Source: JAICKM01 sp038228295
Lineage (GTDB): Bacteria; Chloroflexota; Chloroflexia; QHBQ01; JAICKM01
NCBI GenBank assembly: GCA_038228295.1
Contig: JBBRPH010000009.1
Coordinates: forward strand, 44,225-108,224
Length of the DNA: 64,000 bases
Reading direction: 5' to 3'
Shown: positions 47,944 to 58,820 of the stretch, in pieces
How the letters are laid out: each line of letters opens with the position of its first letter
How positions within the stretch are numbered: position 1 is the stretch's first letter
Program-made: the position numbers and the translations under genes
Notes under the pieces: model-generated
What the model was told of the DNA's origin: nothing
The model's input: the letters and a program-made list of their open reading frames with translations, nothing else
The model's database searches: none

Positions 47944-49245
47944 CTACCACAGGTAGGCCGGGTCGTGCGTGAGCAGGCCGTAGGCATAGGCGAGCAGGCT
48001 GAGGACGAAGAGGGGGGTGAGCCAGAGCAGCCGGCGCGGGCGGCCGGCACCGGCCCAGAGGACGGCGGCCAGGGCCAAGCCCAGCATATAGCGGCTGACG
48101 GCGACCTGGTGCTGATAGCCCAGGCGCGGCAGGAAGGTCATCAGGTGGGTGTTGCCGAGGACGGCGAGCAGCAAGGCGCTGGGCGGCAGCCAGGCGCGCC
48201 GGCGGAGCCAGACCAGCGGCGCACGCAGCAGCCCGCCGAGGGCGAGCAGGCCGAAGACCGCCGTCGGCACGATGTATTGCAGCGCGTAGCCGGCCGAACG
48301 CGGGGTGGGGTCCACCAGGTTGCCCTGCACCCAGTAGGTGATGAACGGGATGGTCTCGAAGGGTTGCACCTGGGCCACGCTGACCTTGCCGAGCAAGACG
48401 CTGAGGGCGATGCCCCAGAGCGTGACGGGCACGAAGGCGAGAAGCGCGGCGCTGAAGCCCCCCCAATCGCGCCGCAGGAAGGCCGCCCCGGCGTAGGCCA
48501 GCACAAAGTAGGCGGTGTGTTCGCGGGTGAGCAGGGCGAGAGCGAAGGCGAGCGCGGCGAGGACAAGTGGGGAGACGTGAAACGTGAAACGTGAAACGTG
48601 AAACGTGAAACGTGAAACCGTGTGGAGATTTTCGCTAGCTGCAGTGGTGTCATCTGTTTCGCCGGGGCGAGCTTGCTGCCAGAGAGTAACGGCGAGGATA
48701 ACAAGGGCAAAGGCGAGCGGTTCGGGGGTGTCGAAGGTGAGCGCGAGCGGGATGCCGGAGACGAGGGCGTAGGAGAGGGCGAACCAAGGGTTGCGGCCCC
48801 AGCCGGCCAGCAACCGCGCCACGCCCCAGGTGCCGCCGACCACGGCCAGCCAGTTGATGAGGATCATGGCATAGGGCATGAGCGGGCGTTGCCCCAGCGC
48901 GACGAGATCGATCAGTAGGGGGTAGAAGATTCGTTCGAGGCGAATGCTGGGCAGGTCGAGGAATTGGGTGGCATGGAGCGGGTGCATGGCGATGTAATAG
49001 TAGAACTGGCCGTCGTAACCCTTTGTGCCCTGCCGATCCGGATCCAGCCAGACGGTGCCCTGGTGGATAAACGCTTCCACGTTGCCGCCGAACCGGCCCC
49101 ACAGCCAGGCGAGGAAGGCGAGATAAAGCAGACCCACCACCCCAGCGACAGCGGTGGGCGTGTGGAGTACGGAGTGCGGAGTGCGGAGTGCGGATTGTGA
49201 ATTAGCGATCGTAGCGGCGCTGCTTGTGGCGCCGGAGTTCTGCAT
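47944..49245 (-). CDS. Multi-pass membrane protein, probable glycosyltransferase, inserted between the T-box and leuS
   Basis: About 433 residues from the ATG at 49245; longer starts would run into leuS. There are about ten hydrophobic helices. LDLPSIRLERIFYPLLIDL and YALVSGIPLALTFDTPEPLA resemble membrane glycosyltransferases of the DUF2029/GT87 kind, but no catalytic motif is certain. Two segments are heptamer-encoded: the N-terminal tail SALRTPHSVLHTP (array 49164-49198) and VSRFTFHVSRFTFHVS near residues 209-224 (array 48574-48619). It is transcribed against leuS. Confidence 0.72.
   Translation of the reverse strand: MQNSGATSSAATIANSQSALRTPHSVLHTPTAVAGVVGLLYLAFLAWLWGRFGGNVEAFIHQGTVWLDPDRQGTKGYDGQFYYYIAMHPLHATQFLDLPSIRLERIFYPLLIDLVALGQRPLMPYAMILINWLAVVGGTWGVARLLAGWGRNPWFALSYALVSGIPLALTFDTPEPLAFALVILAVTLWQQARPGETDDTTAASENLHTVSRFTFHVSRFTFHVSPLVLAALAFALALLTREHTAYFVLAYAGAAFLRRDWGGFSAALLAFVPVTLWGIALSVLLGKVSVAQVQPFETIPFITYWVQGNLVDPTPRSAGYALQYIVPTAVFGLLALGGLLRAPLVWLRRRAWLPPSALLLAVLGNTHLMTFLPRLGYQHQVAVSRYMLGLALAAVLWAGAGRPRRLLWLTPLFVLSLLAYAYGLLTHDPAYLW
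48574..48619. repeat. Heptamer array (AACGTGA), six units inside a gene
   Basis: GACGTGA, then five perfect AACGTGA units, then a partial one, within the membrane protein gene, read in frame as a VSRFTFH heptad. This is the most regular array in the window and shares its unit with 35313-35340. Confidence 0.9.
49164..49198. repeat. Heptamer array (GGAGTGC) x5 inside a gene
   Basis: GGAGTAC, GGAGTGC x3, GGATTGT in strict phase within the N-terminal tail of the membrane protein gene. A weaker CTGA-spaced tract follows at 49258-49280 just before leuS. Confidence 0.88.
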
Positions 49246-49297
49246 TGCCAAATCGGACACCTGATAGCTGACAGCCTGACACCCGAAGGAGCTCGAC

Positions 49298-51679
<2,382 letters not shown>

Positions 51680-51733
51680 GGCTGAGGGACACGGTTTGGC
51701 GTTAGGGTGGGTTGGGCCGGTTCTGCTAATTTG

Positions 51734-54220
51734 CTATGGCTTCCATTTCTGGGATATTGCGTGATTCACGACCGCCAGATTGTTTTGTATCTGGCTTGTG
51801 GTGGGATGTTGCAAGCCTAGTCGTTGGTTACAGATCGCCAATGCGCGCTCTAAAAGCTGGCGTGCCGCATCTAAATCGCCTTTTTTGTAAAGAAACGTAG
51901 CTAGGTTATTGAGACTGGCAGCAGTATCCGGGTGGATCGGGCCGAGCGATGTTTCGCGGATCTGAAGCGCACGTTCATAGTGGAGACGGGCAGCGGTGTA
52001 GTCCCCTTGCGCTTCCAACACGCCCGCCAAGTTGCTGAGACTGGTGGCGGTATAAGGGTGAGTGGGGCCGAAGACTTTTCCACAGATTGCTAAGGCGCGT
52101 TCGTAGAAAGATCGTGCGCTTTTATAATCACCTTGCTGCCGTAATACCACGGCTAGGTTGTTGAGGTTGCGTGCGATTTCTGGGTGATCAGTGCCAAAAG
52201 TGGCTTCAGCGATTGCCAGAGCACGTTCGTGGAGAGGATGTGCGCCTTTATAATCCCCTTGCACTTGCAATAGAAAGGCCAAACTGCTGAGACTGATGGC
52301 TGTGTCAGGGTGATTAGGGCCGCAGACGGCTTCACGGATAGCCAACGCACGCCCGTACAAAGGACGGGCGGCACTATAGTCCCCTTGCGCTTGTAGCAGT
52401 AGCGCCAATTTGTTGAGGCTGTTAGCCGTCTGAGAATCGTTAGGACCGTTGACTTGTTCGCGGATGATCAAAGCACGTTCGTACAAGGGGCGTGCGGTAT
52501 TGTAGTCCCCTTGCGCTTGCAGCAATTCGGCCAGGTTGTTGAGGATGTTGGCGGTGGAGGGATGGCTGGGGCCGAGGGCGGCTTCTGTGATGGTGAGCGC
52601 GCGTTCGTATAAAGGGCGGGCCGTGGCCCAATCCCCTTGCGCTGTAAGAAGCCGGGCCTGTTTGTTGAGGCTTTGGGCGGTATCTGGGTGGGTGGGGCCG
52701 AGGGCGGCTTCATGGATGGTGAGGGCGCGTTCTAAGTAGGACTGGGCGGCGCTATAGTCGCCGATCATATGTAAGTAGTAGCCCATTATACTGCATAGCC
52801 ATGCGGCCTGTTCATCGGTGCGCGTTCTAACGCGATCTACTACTGTACGCAGATGTGCCTGAATCGCCAGCATGGGTGTGGGATAGCCCTGGCCGTTCAG
52901 GTAGTTTGCCACCCTACCCACCGCCTGCTCCACTGCCGGCTGCGCGGTGGGATCGGCCTCCTGTTGACGGGTGAACTCTGCCAGTAGCCGGTGCAGCCGC
53001 ACCGCGTCACTACCCACCGGCTCGATCAAGCCCAGGTCGGTCAGCCGTTTCAGCGCGTCCTTCGCTTGGTACTCGGCATCCGGGTCATCTGCCGGTAGTT
53101 GGAGTGTCGGCAGCAGTAGCAAATCGGTCGGGATCGGTTCGCCCGGCGCGAAATACGCCGCCCGCGCCAGCAAGGCCACCGCTAACTTATCGGTGGGGTC
53201 GGTGTCCGGTTTCAGACGGTTATAGCTCACCAGGAAGGTGCGTTCGACGTTTTGCTCATGATCTGTTGGTGAAAGATCGCCTTGTTGCAGGGAGCGGTGT
53301 TTGAGTATGTAAATGCTGCGTAATTCTTGCAGATACGTTTCGGGGCTTGCACCGAATTGATCTAGGAAGTGACCCGCGAGATGCAAGGCTAACGGTAGAC
53401 AGCCCAACTCTTCGGCGACGGCTTTCAGTCCTGAGTCGGTATCCGGTAGATCGGGGCGGTGCTTCCGCAGCAGGGCAATGCTTTCCTCTAGGCTCAGTAC
53501 GTCCAACTGCTGGACGGCGACATTGAGCGTGCGGCTCCAATTGGCGCGGCGGCTCGTCACTAGCACGCGGCTGCCCCCGGTGCGCGGTCGCCACTTATGC
53601 AGCAGCATCCCATCTTCGCAGTTGTCGAAGATCAGCAGGCGGGCATCGGGGCTTTGCCAGGCGCGTTGTACCGCCGCGATCTTGCTCTCGAAGTCTAGCG
53701 CATCCCAGCCGGGCAGGTTCAGGCCCAACGGTCCGCCACTGGCGACCACGGCACTGCGCGCATTATCGGGCGTGTCCATCGTCAGCCAAAAGATGCCGCC
53801 GGGAAATTGTTTGCGGATGCGATAGGCGAACTCGACCGCTAATTGTGTCTTGCCGATGCCCCCGGTGCCCACAATCGCCGGCGTTGGCTCACTCTGGATT
53901 TGGCCGGCTAATTGGGCTAACTCGGCCTCTCGCCCCACCAGCAGCACATTGCGCTCATGCGGCACGGTGAAGATCATGCTGAACGACGGCCCTTCGCGTT
54001 TGGCCTGTTCCACGGCTGCTTGCAGATCCGCGATGCGGCCGCTGGCTTCCGCCCATTGCAGCAAATCAAACGCCTGGGCCGCCAGCCCGTTGGCGGTCGT
54101 GATGATGTGCAAGTTTTCGCGCAGCAGCAGACTCACCATGCGTTCCAACGCAGGAGGGTTGGGGAACAGATCGAGCAACTCCAGATGCAGTTGGCGGTCA
54201 ACGGCGTGATTTGCTTCCAT
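51734..54220 (-). CDS. NLR-like protein: EAD1-like domain, NB-ARC ATPase, TPR repeats
   Basis: 828 residues from ATG 54220 (AAGGAT about 8 nt upstream). Residues 1-85: EAD1-like helical domain (LELLDLFPNPPALERMV, FDLLQWAEASGRI). NB-ARC: P-loop GTGGIGKT 118-125, Walker B LLIFDNCED 195-203, sensor VLVTSRR, GCLPLA 273-278; then a winged-helix region. C-terminus (about 480-815): eight 42-residue TPRs of kinesin-light-chain type (GDY..ARPLYERAL.I.E...GP.HP.TA..LNNLA.LL..Q). This is the architecture of NLR-like signal-sensing ATPases used in antiphage or programmed-death systems; the effector would be another EAD-bearing protein. Confidence 0.88.
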   Translation of the reverse strand: MEANHAVDRQLHLELLDLFPNPPALERMVSLLLRENLHIITTANGLAAQAFDLLQWAEASGRIADLQAAVEQAKREGPSFSMIFTVPHERNVLLVGREAELAQLAGQIQSEPTPAIVGTGGIGKTQLAVEFAYRIRKQFPGGIFWLTMDTPDNARSAVVASGGPLGLNLPGWDALDFESKIAAVQRAWQSPDARLLIFDNCEDGMLLHKWRPRTGGSRVLVTSRRANWSRTLNVAVQQLDVLSLEESIALLRKHRPDLPDTDSGLKAVAEELGCLPLALHLAGHFLDQFGASPETYLQELRSIYILKHRSLQQGDLSPTDHEQNVERTFLVSYNRLKPDTDPTDKLAVALLARAAYFAPGEPIPTDLLLLPTLQLPADDPDAEYQAKDALKRLTDLGLIEPVGSDAVRLHRLLAEFTRQQEADPTAQPAVEQAVGRVANYLNGQGYPTPMLAIQAHLRTVVDRVRTRTDEQAAWLCSIMGYYLHMIGDYSAAQSYLERALTIHEAALGPTHPDTAQSLNKQARLLTAQGDWATARPLYERALTITEAALGPSHPSTANILNNLAELLQAQGDYNTARPLYERALIIREQVNGPNDSQTANSLNKLALLLQAQGDYSAARPLYGRALAIREAVCGPNHPDTAISLSSLAFLLQVQGDYKGAHPLHERALAIAEATFGTDHPEIARNLNNLAVVLRQQGDYKSARSFYERALAICGKVFGPTHPYTATSLSNLAGVLEAQGDYTAARLHYERALQIRETSLGPIHPDTAASLNNLATFLYKKGDLDAARQLLERALAICNQRLGLQHPTTSQIQNNLAVVNHAISQKWKP
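51755..52766. repeat. 126-bp tandem repeats encoding TPRs
   Basis: Eight 126-bp units coding for the TPR region, with CAAGGGGAC-type junctions kept nearly identical at DNA level, implying copy gain or loss by recombination. Confidence 0.7.
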
Positions 54221-54245
54221 GGGGTACATCCTTCACTACGGAGAC

Positions 54246-54560
54246 CAGCCCGGCCACGAATGGGGCCACGAATACACGAATGCTGGGGAGGCGGCCCCGA
54301 TCTCTGCGTTAGGGGAACCAGACCGGCCAAGAATGCGATCACGAATACACGAATGCTGGGGAGGCGGTCCCGATCTCTGCGGATAGCAGCAAGTGCGTGC
54401 GGGCCGGCCCAAATGGGGCACGAATGCCGGGGGCTGGCCCTGATCTATTCGTGTATTCGTGGCCCCATTCGTGGCCGGTCAGACCAACTGGGGCACGAAT
54501 GCCGGGGGCTGGCCCCGATCTATTCGTGTATTCGTGGCCCCATTCGTGGCCGGTCGGTTC
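54246..54560. repeat. Paired and inverted CACGAAT-rich repeats
   Basis: Two direct units (54246-54308, 54320-54381) containing GGCCACGAATGGGGCCACG and CGAATACACGAATGCTGG, then two further direct units (54412-54486, 54488-54560) that contain the exact reverse complement of the first part. The whole forms a large inverted structure upstream of the NLR-like gene. The 54221-54721 spacer also holds a heptamer array and the promoter below. Confidence 0.75.
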
Positions 54561-54593
54561 CCCCACAGGTGTAGGCCCATTATACACCAACCC

Positions 54594-54621
54594 GCACTCC
54601 GCATTCCGCACTCCGCATTCC
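54594..54621. repeat. Heptamer array (GCACTCC/GCATTCC) x4
   Basis: GCACTCC, GCATTCC, GCACTCC, GCATTCC in strict alternation; on the other strand it is the GGAGTGC family of 49164-49198. Confidence 0.85.
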
Positions 54622-54629
54622 GCCTGCGG

Positions 54630-54658
54630 TTGCCGCCCCGCCGCGCCTGGGGTATAAT
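54630..54658 (+). promoter_or_regulatory. Promoter of the DUF1573 gene
   Basis: TTGCCG (54630-54635), 17-bp spacer, TATAAT (54653-54658). Confidence 0.7.
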
Positions 54659-54721
54659 GGGCCACGATGCGCCGGGGTGCCGGCCGCCACGAGCCATAGC
54701 GAGGGAGCCACGCGCCAATCC

Positions 54722-55486
54722 ATGCCTGATACAAAGCCGCCCACCACGAAACGCCCTGTGCCGCCCGCCGGGGCGAAAAAGACCGTGCCCGCCGCCCCCG
54801 TCCGCCGCGCCACCACCGTGCCCCAAACGCGGCGCGGTCAGGCCGCCGGCCCTGATCGCTTCAGCCTCTATTTCATCGCCGGAGCCACGGCGTTCATCCT
54901 GCTGTTCGGGGCCGGCGTGTGGGGCTTGCGCGGCCTCAACAACCAGAGCCGCATCGCCCTGGCGGCGACCCCGACCGCCGTGCCGCCGACCGCGACGCTC
55001 GAAGTGCCGGCGGCGCTGGTCTCGCCGCAGCCGTTTGCGACCGTGACGGCATCGGCCCCTGATGCGCTCACCAGTGGGCCGTTTGCCGCGTCCGCCGCGC
55101 TCCAGTCTGTGTTTACAAACACCATCAGCAATGCGCTTAAGCCGCCGCCCATGCCGGCGCAGATCCCGCAGCCGCAACTTGCGCTCGCCGCCACCAGCCT
55201 GGATTTCGGCCCGGTGCGCGCCACGGGAGTCGTGACCCGCGACCTGATCCTCGGCAACGTCGGTGCCCGGCCGTTGCAGGTGCAGGCCTTAGTGACCGAC
55301 TGCGCGTGCCTCGCCGTGACCGCCGGTGCCGCACGGCTCCCCAGCGGCAGCCGCACCCACCTAGTCATCGCCTACGACCCCGCCGCTGATTCCGGTTCCG
55401 GCCCGCAAACGCACCATCTCGCCGTCCTCGCTAACGACCCACAGACCCCGCGCCAGGATGTGACGATTACGGTCACGCGCCCCTAG
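54722..55486 (+). CDS. Membrane-anchored DUF1573 protein
   Basis: 254 residues from ATG 54722 (a GTG at 54677 is the alternative start). A basic, Pro-rich cytoplasmic segment, one membrane helix (IAGATAFILLFGAGVWGL), a Pro/Thr/Ala linker and a C-terminal immunoglobulin-like DUF1573 domain (LDFGPV......RDLILGNVGARPLQVQALVTDCACL) with the family's cysteine pair. The domain is expected outside the membrane; its function is not established. No strong ribosome-binding site decides the start. Confidence 0.82.
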   Translation: MPDTKPPTTKRPVPPAGAKKTVPAAPVRRATTVPQTRRGQAAGPDRFSLYFIAGATAFILLFGAGVWGLRGLNNQSRIALAATPTAVPPTATLEVPAALVSPQPFATVTASAPDALTSGPFAASAALQSVFTNTISNALKPPPMPAQIPQPQLALAATSLDFGPVRATGVVTRDLILGNVGARPLQVQALVTDCACLAVTAGAARLPSGSRTHLVIAYDPAADSGSGPQTHHLAVLANDPQTPRQDVTITVTRP

Positions 55487-55570
55487 TGCGGGTGCAACGT
55501 AAAACGTGTTGGATGGAGTAGCATCGAATAGGAACGGAAGGATGCTGCATATCGAATAGCCAAATACCTC

Positions 55571-55626
55571 ACGCCTTTTACATTTCACGGCTTACGTTTT
55601 ACGTTCTATGTTTTACGTTTTACGCC
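55571..55626. repeat. Heptamer array (TTACGTT) x8
   Basis: Eight 7-bp units (ACGCCTT, TTACATT, TCACGGC, TTACGTT x2, CTATGTT, TTACGTT, TTACGCC) in unbroken phase just before the aminotransferase ribosome-binding site; an inverted short tract (CAACGTAAAACGTG) lies at 55495-55508. Confidence 0.9.
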
Positions 55627-55650
55627 CTAGTTCAAAGGAGAACAAGAGCA

Positions 55651-56820
55651 ATGAAACTCGCTGAACGAATGAGCCGCTTGGGCACTGAGAGCGCGTTTGA
55701 AGTGGCCGCGCGCGCGCGCGCGCTGGAAGCGCAGGGCCACCCGATGATCCACCTGGAGATTGGCGAGCCGGATTTTGACACGCCGGCCCATATTCGGCAG
55801 GCCGCGTGCGCGGCGTTGGAGGCGGGCTACACACACTACGGCCCGGCCACCGGCCTGCCCGAACTGCGCGAGGTGTTGGCCGCCCACATCGGCAAGAAGC
55901 GCGGCCTGAGCGTGGACGCGGCCAACGTGGTGGTCACGCCGGGCGGCAAGCCGATCATGTTCTACGCCATCATGGCCCTGATCGAGCCGGGCGACGGCGT
56001 AATCTACCCCAATCCCGGCTTCCCGATTTATGAGAGCATGATCAACTTTAGCGGCGGCGAGGCGGTGCCGCTGCAACTGCACGAGGATCGCGGCTTCGGC
56101 TTCGACTTGGCCGATCTGGCAGCGCTGATTAACGACCGCACGCGCATGATCATCCTCAACAGCCCGCACAACCCGACCGGCGGCGTGCTGCCACGCGCGA
56201 CGCTGGAAGGCATCGCCAATCTAGCGAAGCAACACGACCTGATCGTGCTGGCCGACGAAATCTACAGCGACATCGTGTATGAAGGCGAACACCACAGCGT
56301 CCTGGAGTTCCCCGATATGCTGGAGCGCACCATTCTGCTCGACGGCTTCTCCAAGACCTACGCCATGACCGGCTGGCGCATGGGCTACGGCCTCTTTCCC
56401 GCGCCGCTGATCCCGCACATCAGCCGCCTGATCATCAACAGCGTGTCCTGCACCGCGTCGTTTAGCCAGATGGGGGCCGTGCAGGCCATCACCGGCCCGA
56501 CGACGGAAGTGGATGCGATGGTGGCCGAGTTTCACCAACGACGCGACTTGGTGATCAAGCGCCTCAACGAGATCTCCGGCCTCAGTTGCGTGATGCCGCA
56601 CGGCGCGTTCTACGCCTTCCCCAATATCGGCGGCACCGGCATGGATAGCCGCAAGTATGCCGACCACTTACTGACCACGGCCGGCGTGGCCGTGCTACCC
56701 GGCACCGCCTTCGGTGAATACGGCGAAGGCTACATCCGTATCAGCTTCGCCAACTCGCAAGCCAATCTGAACCGCGCCCTCGATCAAATCACCGCCGCCA
56801 ACCGCAAGCTACTGGGGTAG
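55651..56820 (+). CDS. Class I PLP-dependent aminotransferase (AspC/PatA-like)
   Basis: 389 residues, fold type I. HYGPATGLPELREVLA, VVVTPGGKPIMFYAIMA, NPGFPIYE, LNSPHNPTGG, LADEIYSDIVY and GFSKTYAMTGWRMGY (PLP lysine in SKTYAMTGWR) match aspartate/aromatic-type aminotransferases of subgroup I-gamma; the final FGEYGEGYIRISFANS carries the substrate-carboxylate Arg. Substrate is not decided: Asp, Ala or aromatic. AAAGGAG lies 10 nt before the ATG. A single gene. Confidence 0.92.
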   Translation: MKLAERMSRLGTESAFEVAARARALEAQGHPMIHLEIGEPDFDTPAHIRQAACAALEAGYTHYGPATGLPELREVLAAHIGKKRGLSVDAANVVVTPGGKPIMFYAIMALIEPGDGVIYPNPGFPIYESMINFSGGEAVPLQLHEDRGFGFDLADLAALINDRTRMIILNSPHNPTGGVLPRATLEGIANLAKQHDLIVLADEIYSDIVYEGEHHSVLEFPDMLERTILLDGFSKTYAMTGWRMGYGLFPAPLIPHISRLIINSVSCTASFSQMGAVQAITGPTTEVDAMVAEFHQRRDLVIKRLNEISGLSCVMPHGAFYAFPNIGGTGMDSRKYADHLLTTAGVAVLPGTAFGEYGEGYIRISFANSQANLNRALDQITAANRKLLG

Positions 56821-56830
56821 CCGCCGCTCT

Positions 56831-56875
56831 AGCCCCGCAATCCGCTTCCTATGCTGGGCAGGGGGTTGCGGGGCT
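56831..56875. terminator. Hairpin between convergent aminotransferase and GNAT genes
   Basis: AGCCCCGCAA (56831-56840) and TTGCGGGGCT (56866-56875) form a perfect 10-bp stem 10 nt after the aminotransferase stop. A second perfect pair, CCGTTCATAA (56929-56938) with TTATGAACGG (56987-56996), lies further on. Confidence 0.6.
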
Positions 56876-57041
56876 GGGCGGGCCCGCCGGCTGCGCCAGG
56901 GCCCACCCGCTGTCCACCGCACTGACATCCGTTCATAACTCGCTGCCCCGTGTAGCAACGGACGGTCGTGCGGACTACTGCGGGCATTATGAACGGGGGT
57001 ACTCTTGCTGGGCGGCAAAGCAATACCGCTGCCGCCGGCGG

Positions 57042-58097
57042 TTACTCGGCTAGATACTGGCGCACGCGGGCCAGGGGCACCTGCCAAATAGACTCGGCTT
57101 GGTAGGGCTGGAAGCCGAGTTCGCGGTTAATTTTCAACATGGCGGCGTTGGAGTCGGCGTTGTCGGTACGTACCCAGCGCACCTGCGGCAGCTCGCTTAG
57201 CACCTTTTCGAGCATCGCCGCCTTGAGCCAGCGACCCAGTCCGCGATTGCGATAGTGCGGCCAGACCGCAGTGAAGCCCTGTTGCAGGACGGCCGGTTTG
57301 TGCGGGTCAATAAACACTTCGGTGAAACCGGCCAGAGCGCCGGTCAGGCCGTGGCGGGCGTAGAGGGTCCAGCGGGTGGCACCGCGCTGCTGCATGGCAG
57401 TATCCTGCTGGCGAATCTGGTCGGGGGTCCAGTGAAAATCCTCGATTTCCAGATCGCCCAGCGGTTGGTGATTGGTGATCTCCATTAGCCGGGCGACTTC
57501 AGCGATTTCGGCTTCCGGGTACGGCCCTTCCCATAGACCCAGCGTCAGGTCGGGGTTGCGCGCTGCGGCAGTAGTGCGCCATCCGGCAAGTAGACTCGGC
57601 GGCAGGGTTTGCGTATCCAGTTGGTTGGTATGCCCGCCGAGGCCCACTGTGGCCCCGATGTGTTCAGCAAAGGCCGCTCCAGCAGGCACGGTGCCGTATG
57701 TTTGCAACAGCAGTAACCGGCGTTCTGCGGCTTCGGCGAACGCAGCTATCTGCGCCAGCAAGGTGCGGCCCAGCCCCTGCCGCCGCCAAGCCGGCAACAC
57801 TTCCACTTCCGCCTGCGCCAGATGCGCGTTTTCACCGGTATGGATGATCGCGACCCTGCCCCAGCCGATGATTGCGTGCGGATCGCCGGTCCGGGCGATC
57901 CACAGGCGCGCTTCGATAAAGGCCGGAACGCCCAGCAAATTGGCGTGCGTGTGTTCCACGGGATGGGGGGGATCTTCGGGCCGGCGTTCGGCCAGCATCG
58001 CGTTTTTGAATTGGTTTAAAGCCACCCAATCCGATTCAGTGGCGGTCTGCGGGTCAAAAGCCACAATAGTGGCGGCAGGGGTCAGGGCGGAGGTCAT
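57042..58097 (-). CDS. Tandem double-GNAT acetyltransferase
   Basis: 351 residues holding two GNAT domains. The first (about 10-170) has WRRQGLGRTLL, the second (about 180-345) YRNRGLGRWLK, both the acetyl-CoA loop R/Q-x-x-G-x-G/A; the second has DNADSNAAMLKINRELGF, typical of antibiotic- or mycothiol-type double GNATs. Substrate unknown. AAAGGAG precedes the ATG. It lies 18 nt downstream of an ArsR-type regulator gene, which probably controls it. Confidence 0.87.
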   Translation of the reverse strand: MTSALTPAATIVAFDPQTATESDWVALNQFKNAMLAERRPEDPPHPVEHTHANLLGVPAFIEARLWIARTGDPHAIIGWGRVAIIHTGENAHLAQAEVEVLPAWRRQGLGRTLLAQIAAFAEAAERRLLLLQTYGTVPAGAAFAEHIGATVGLGGHTNQLDTQTLPPSLLAGWRTTAAARNPDLTLGLWEGPYPEAEIAEVARLMEITNHQPLGDLEIEDFHWTPDQIRQQDTAMQQRGATRWTLYARHGLTGALAGFTEVFIDPHKPAVLQQGFTAVWPHYRNRGLGRWLKAAMLEKVLSELPQVRWVRTDNADSNAAMLKINRELGFQPYQAESIWQVPLARVRQYLAE

Positions 58098-58115
58098 CGG
58101 TCAATTCTCCTTTAG

Positions 58116-58799
58116 CTATAGAGTTGACGATTGGGCTGCCGGGTCGCCGGCGGCAGCCGGCCCGTCTTCCCGGCTGGGGTCTAGTTGCATGGGATGGAAA
58201 AAAACGGTGAGACTGTAGCCTTGATCAGCAATATTCAAGGTCGTCATCGCGCTGAACTCCTGCACCAATTGCTGGATGCGCTGGTTAAAAGTGGCGGCCT
58301 GCTCCGGGGTCAGGCGGCCTAGTGTTTTCACCACCTGTACCCGCCGGTGGGGTGGGGCGGTGGCACTCAGATCGATGATGCCGCTGCCGACCGCCGCCCG
58401 GATGGTATCCAGATCGCGCCGGGTGGTATCGAGGATGCTGTACAGCAGCAGATCCAGTACTTCATCGTGCCCCGACGTGGTGGGATCGAGTAGCACACGA
58501 TCCACGCGCAGTCTGCGGGCTACCGCACGGTAGCGTTTTTCGATAATGCCGGAGACGATGCGCGTGCTCGCCACCCGCAACACGCCATGCTCTTCCAGCA
58601 TATTTACATGGTAGTAGAGTTTACTGGGCATGGTGTGTAGCGTTTGCGCGATTTCTTTGACCGTGCGGGCCGCTTCCACCGTTACCTCCAAAATCTGCAT
58701 CCGCAACGGGTCGCTCAGTATTCGCAGTGTTTCCAGATCGGCGACCACTAGCTCGGGTGCCTGCTCAAAGTCTTCCGGTGCGCCGTTGGGTTCGTCCAC
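58116..58799 (-). CDS. ArsR-type winged-helix regulator with a C-terminal ligand-binding region
   Basis: 227 residues. The N-terminal winged helix (LETLRILSDPLRMQILEV, TVKEIAQTLHTMPSKLYYHV, LEEHGVL) is of the HTH_20/ArsR kind; a long C-terminal region (about 110-215) may bind a ligand. No metal-binding cysteine motif is seen. The GTG start at 58799 lacks a clear ribosome-binding site. It is cotranscribed with the double-GNAT gene and divergent from the kinase. A palindrome in its leader is a candidate operator. Confidence 0.85.
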   Translation of the reverse strand: MDEPNGAPEDFEQAPELVVADLETLRILSDPLRMQILEVTVEAARTVKEIAQTLHTMPSKLYYHVNMLEEHGVLRVASTRIVSGIIEKRYRAVARRLRVDRVLLDPTTSGHDEVLDLLLYSILDTTRRDLDTIRAAVGSGIIDLSATAPPHRRVQVVKTLGRLTPEQAATFNQRIQQLVQEFSAMTTLNIADQGYSLTVFFHPMQLDPSREDGPAAAGDPAAQSSTL

Positions 58800-58820
58800 T
58801 CAAATATCCCCCATCATTAG

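Noticed and set aside
47965..48594. 209-residue plus-strand frame between the T-box and leuS
   Set aside because: It would be the natural T-box target by position, but it is Glu/Gly/Gln-rich low-complexity, lacks a ribosome-binding site, and is antisense to a membrane protein with clear helices.
48574..48619. Possible iterons or an origin
   Set aside because: Same heptamer family as many arrays elsewhere; no replication gene and no AT-rich unwinding region.
51734..54220. Transcription factor of the SARP/AfsR type
   Set aside because: NB-ARC plus TPR resembles AfsR-like regulators, but the N-terminal region has no winged helix of the OmpR type; it fits EAD1 better.
54246..54560. Possible CRISPR array
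   Set aside because: Units are unequal, partly inverted and without unique spacers; no cas genes nearby.
54479..55177. 232-residue minus frame across the repeats and DUF1573
   Set aside because: Arg/Gly-rich and crosses repeats and a promoter; DUF1573 on the plus strand is supported by its domain.
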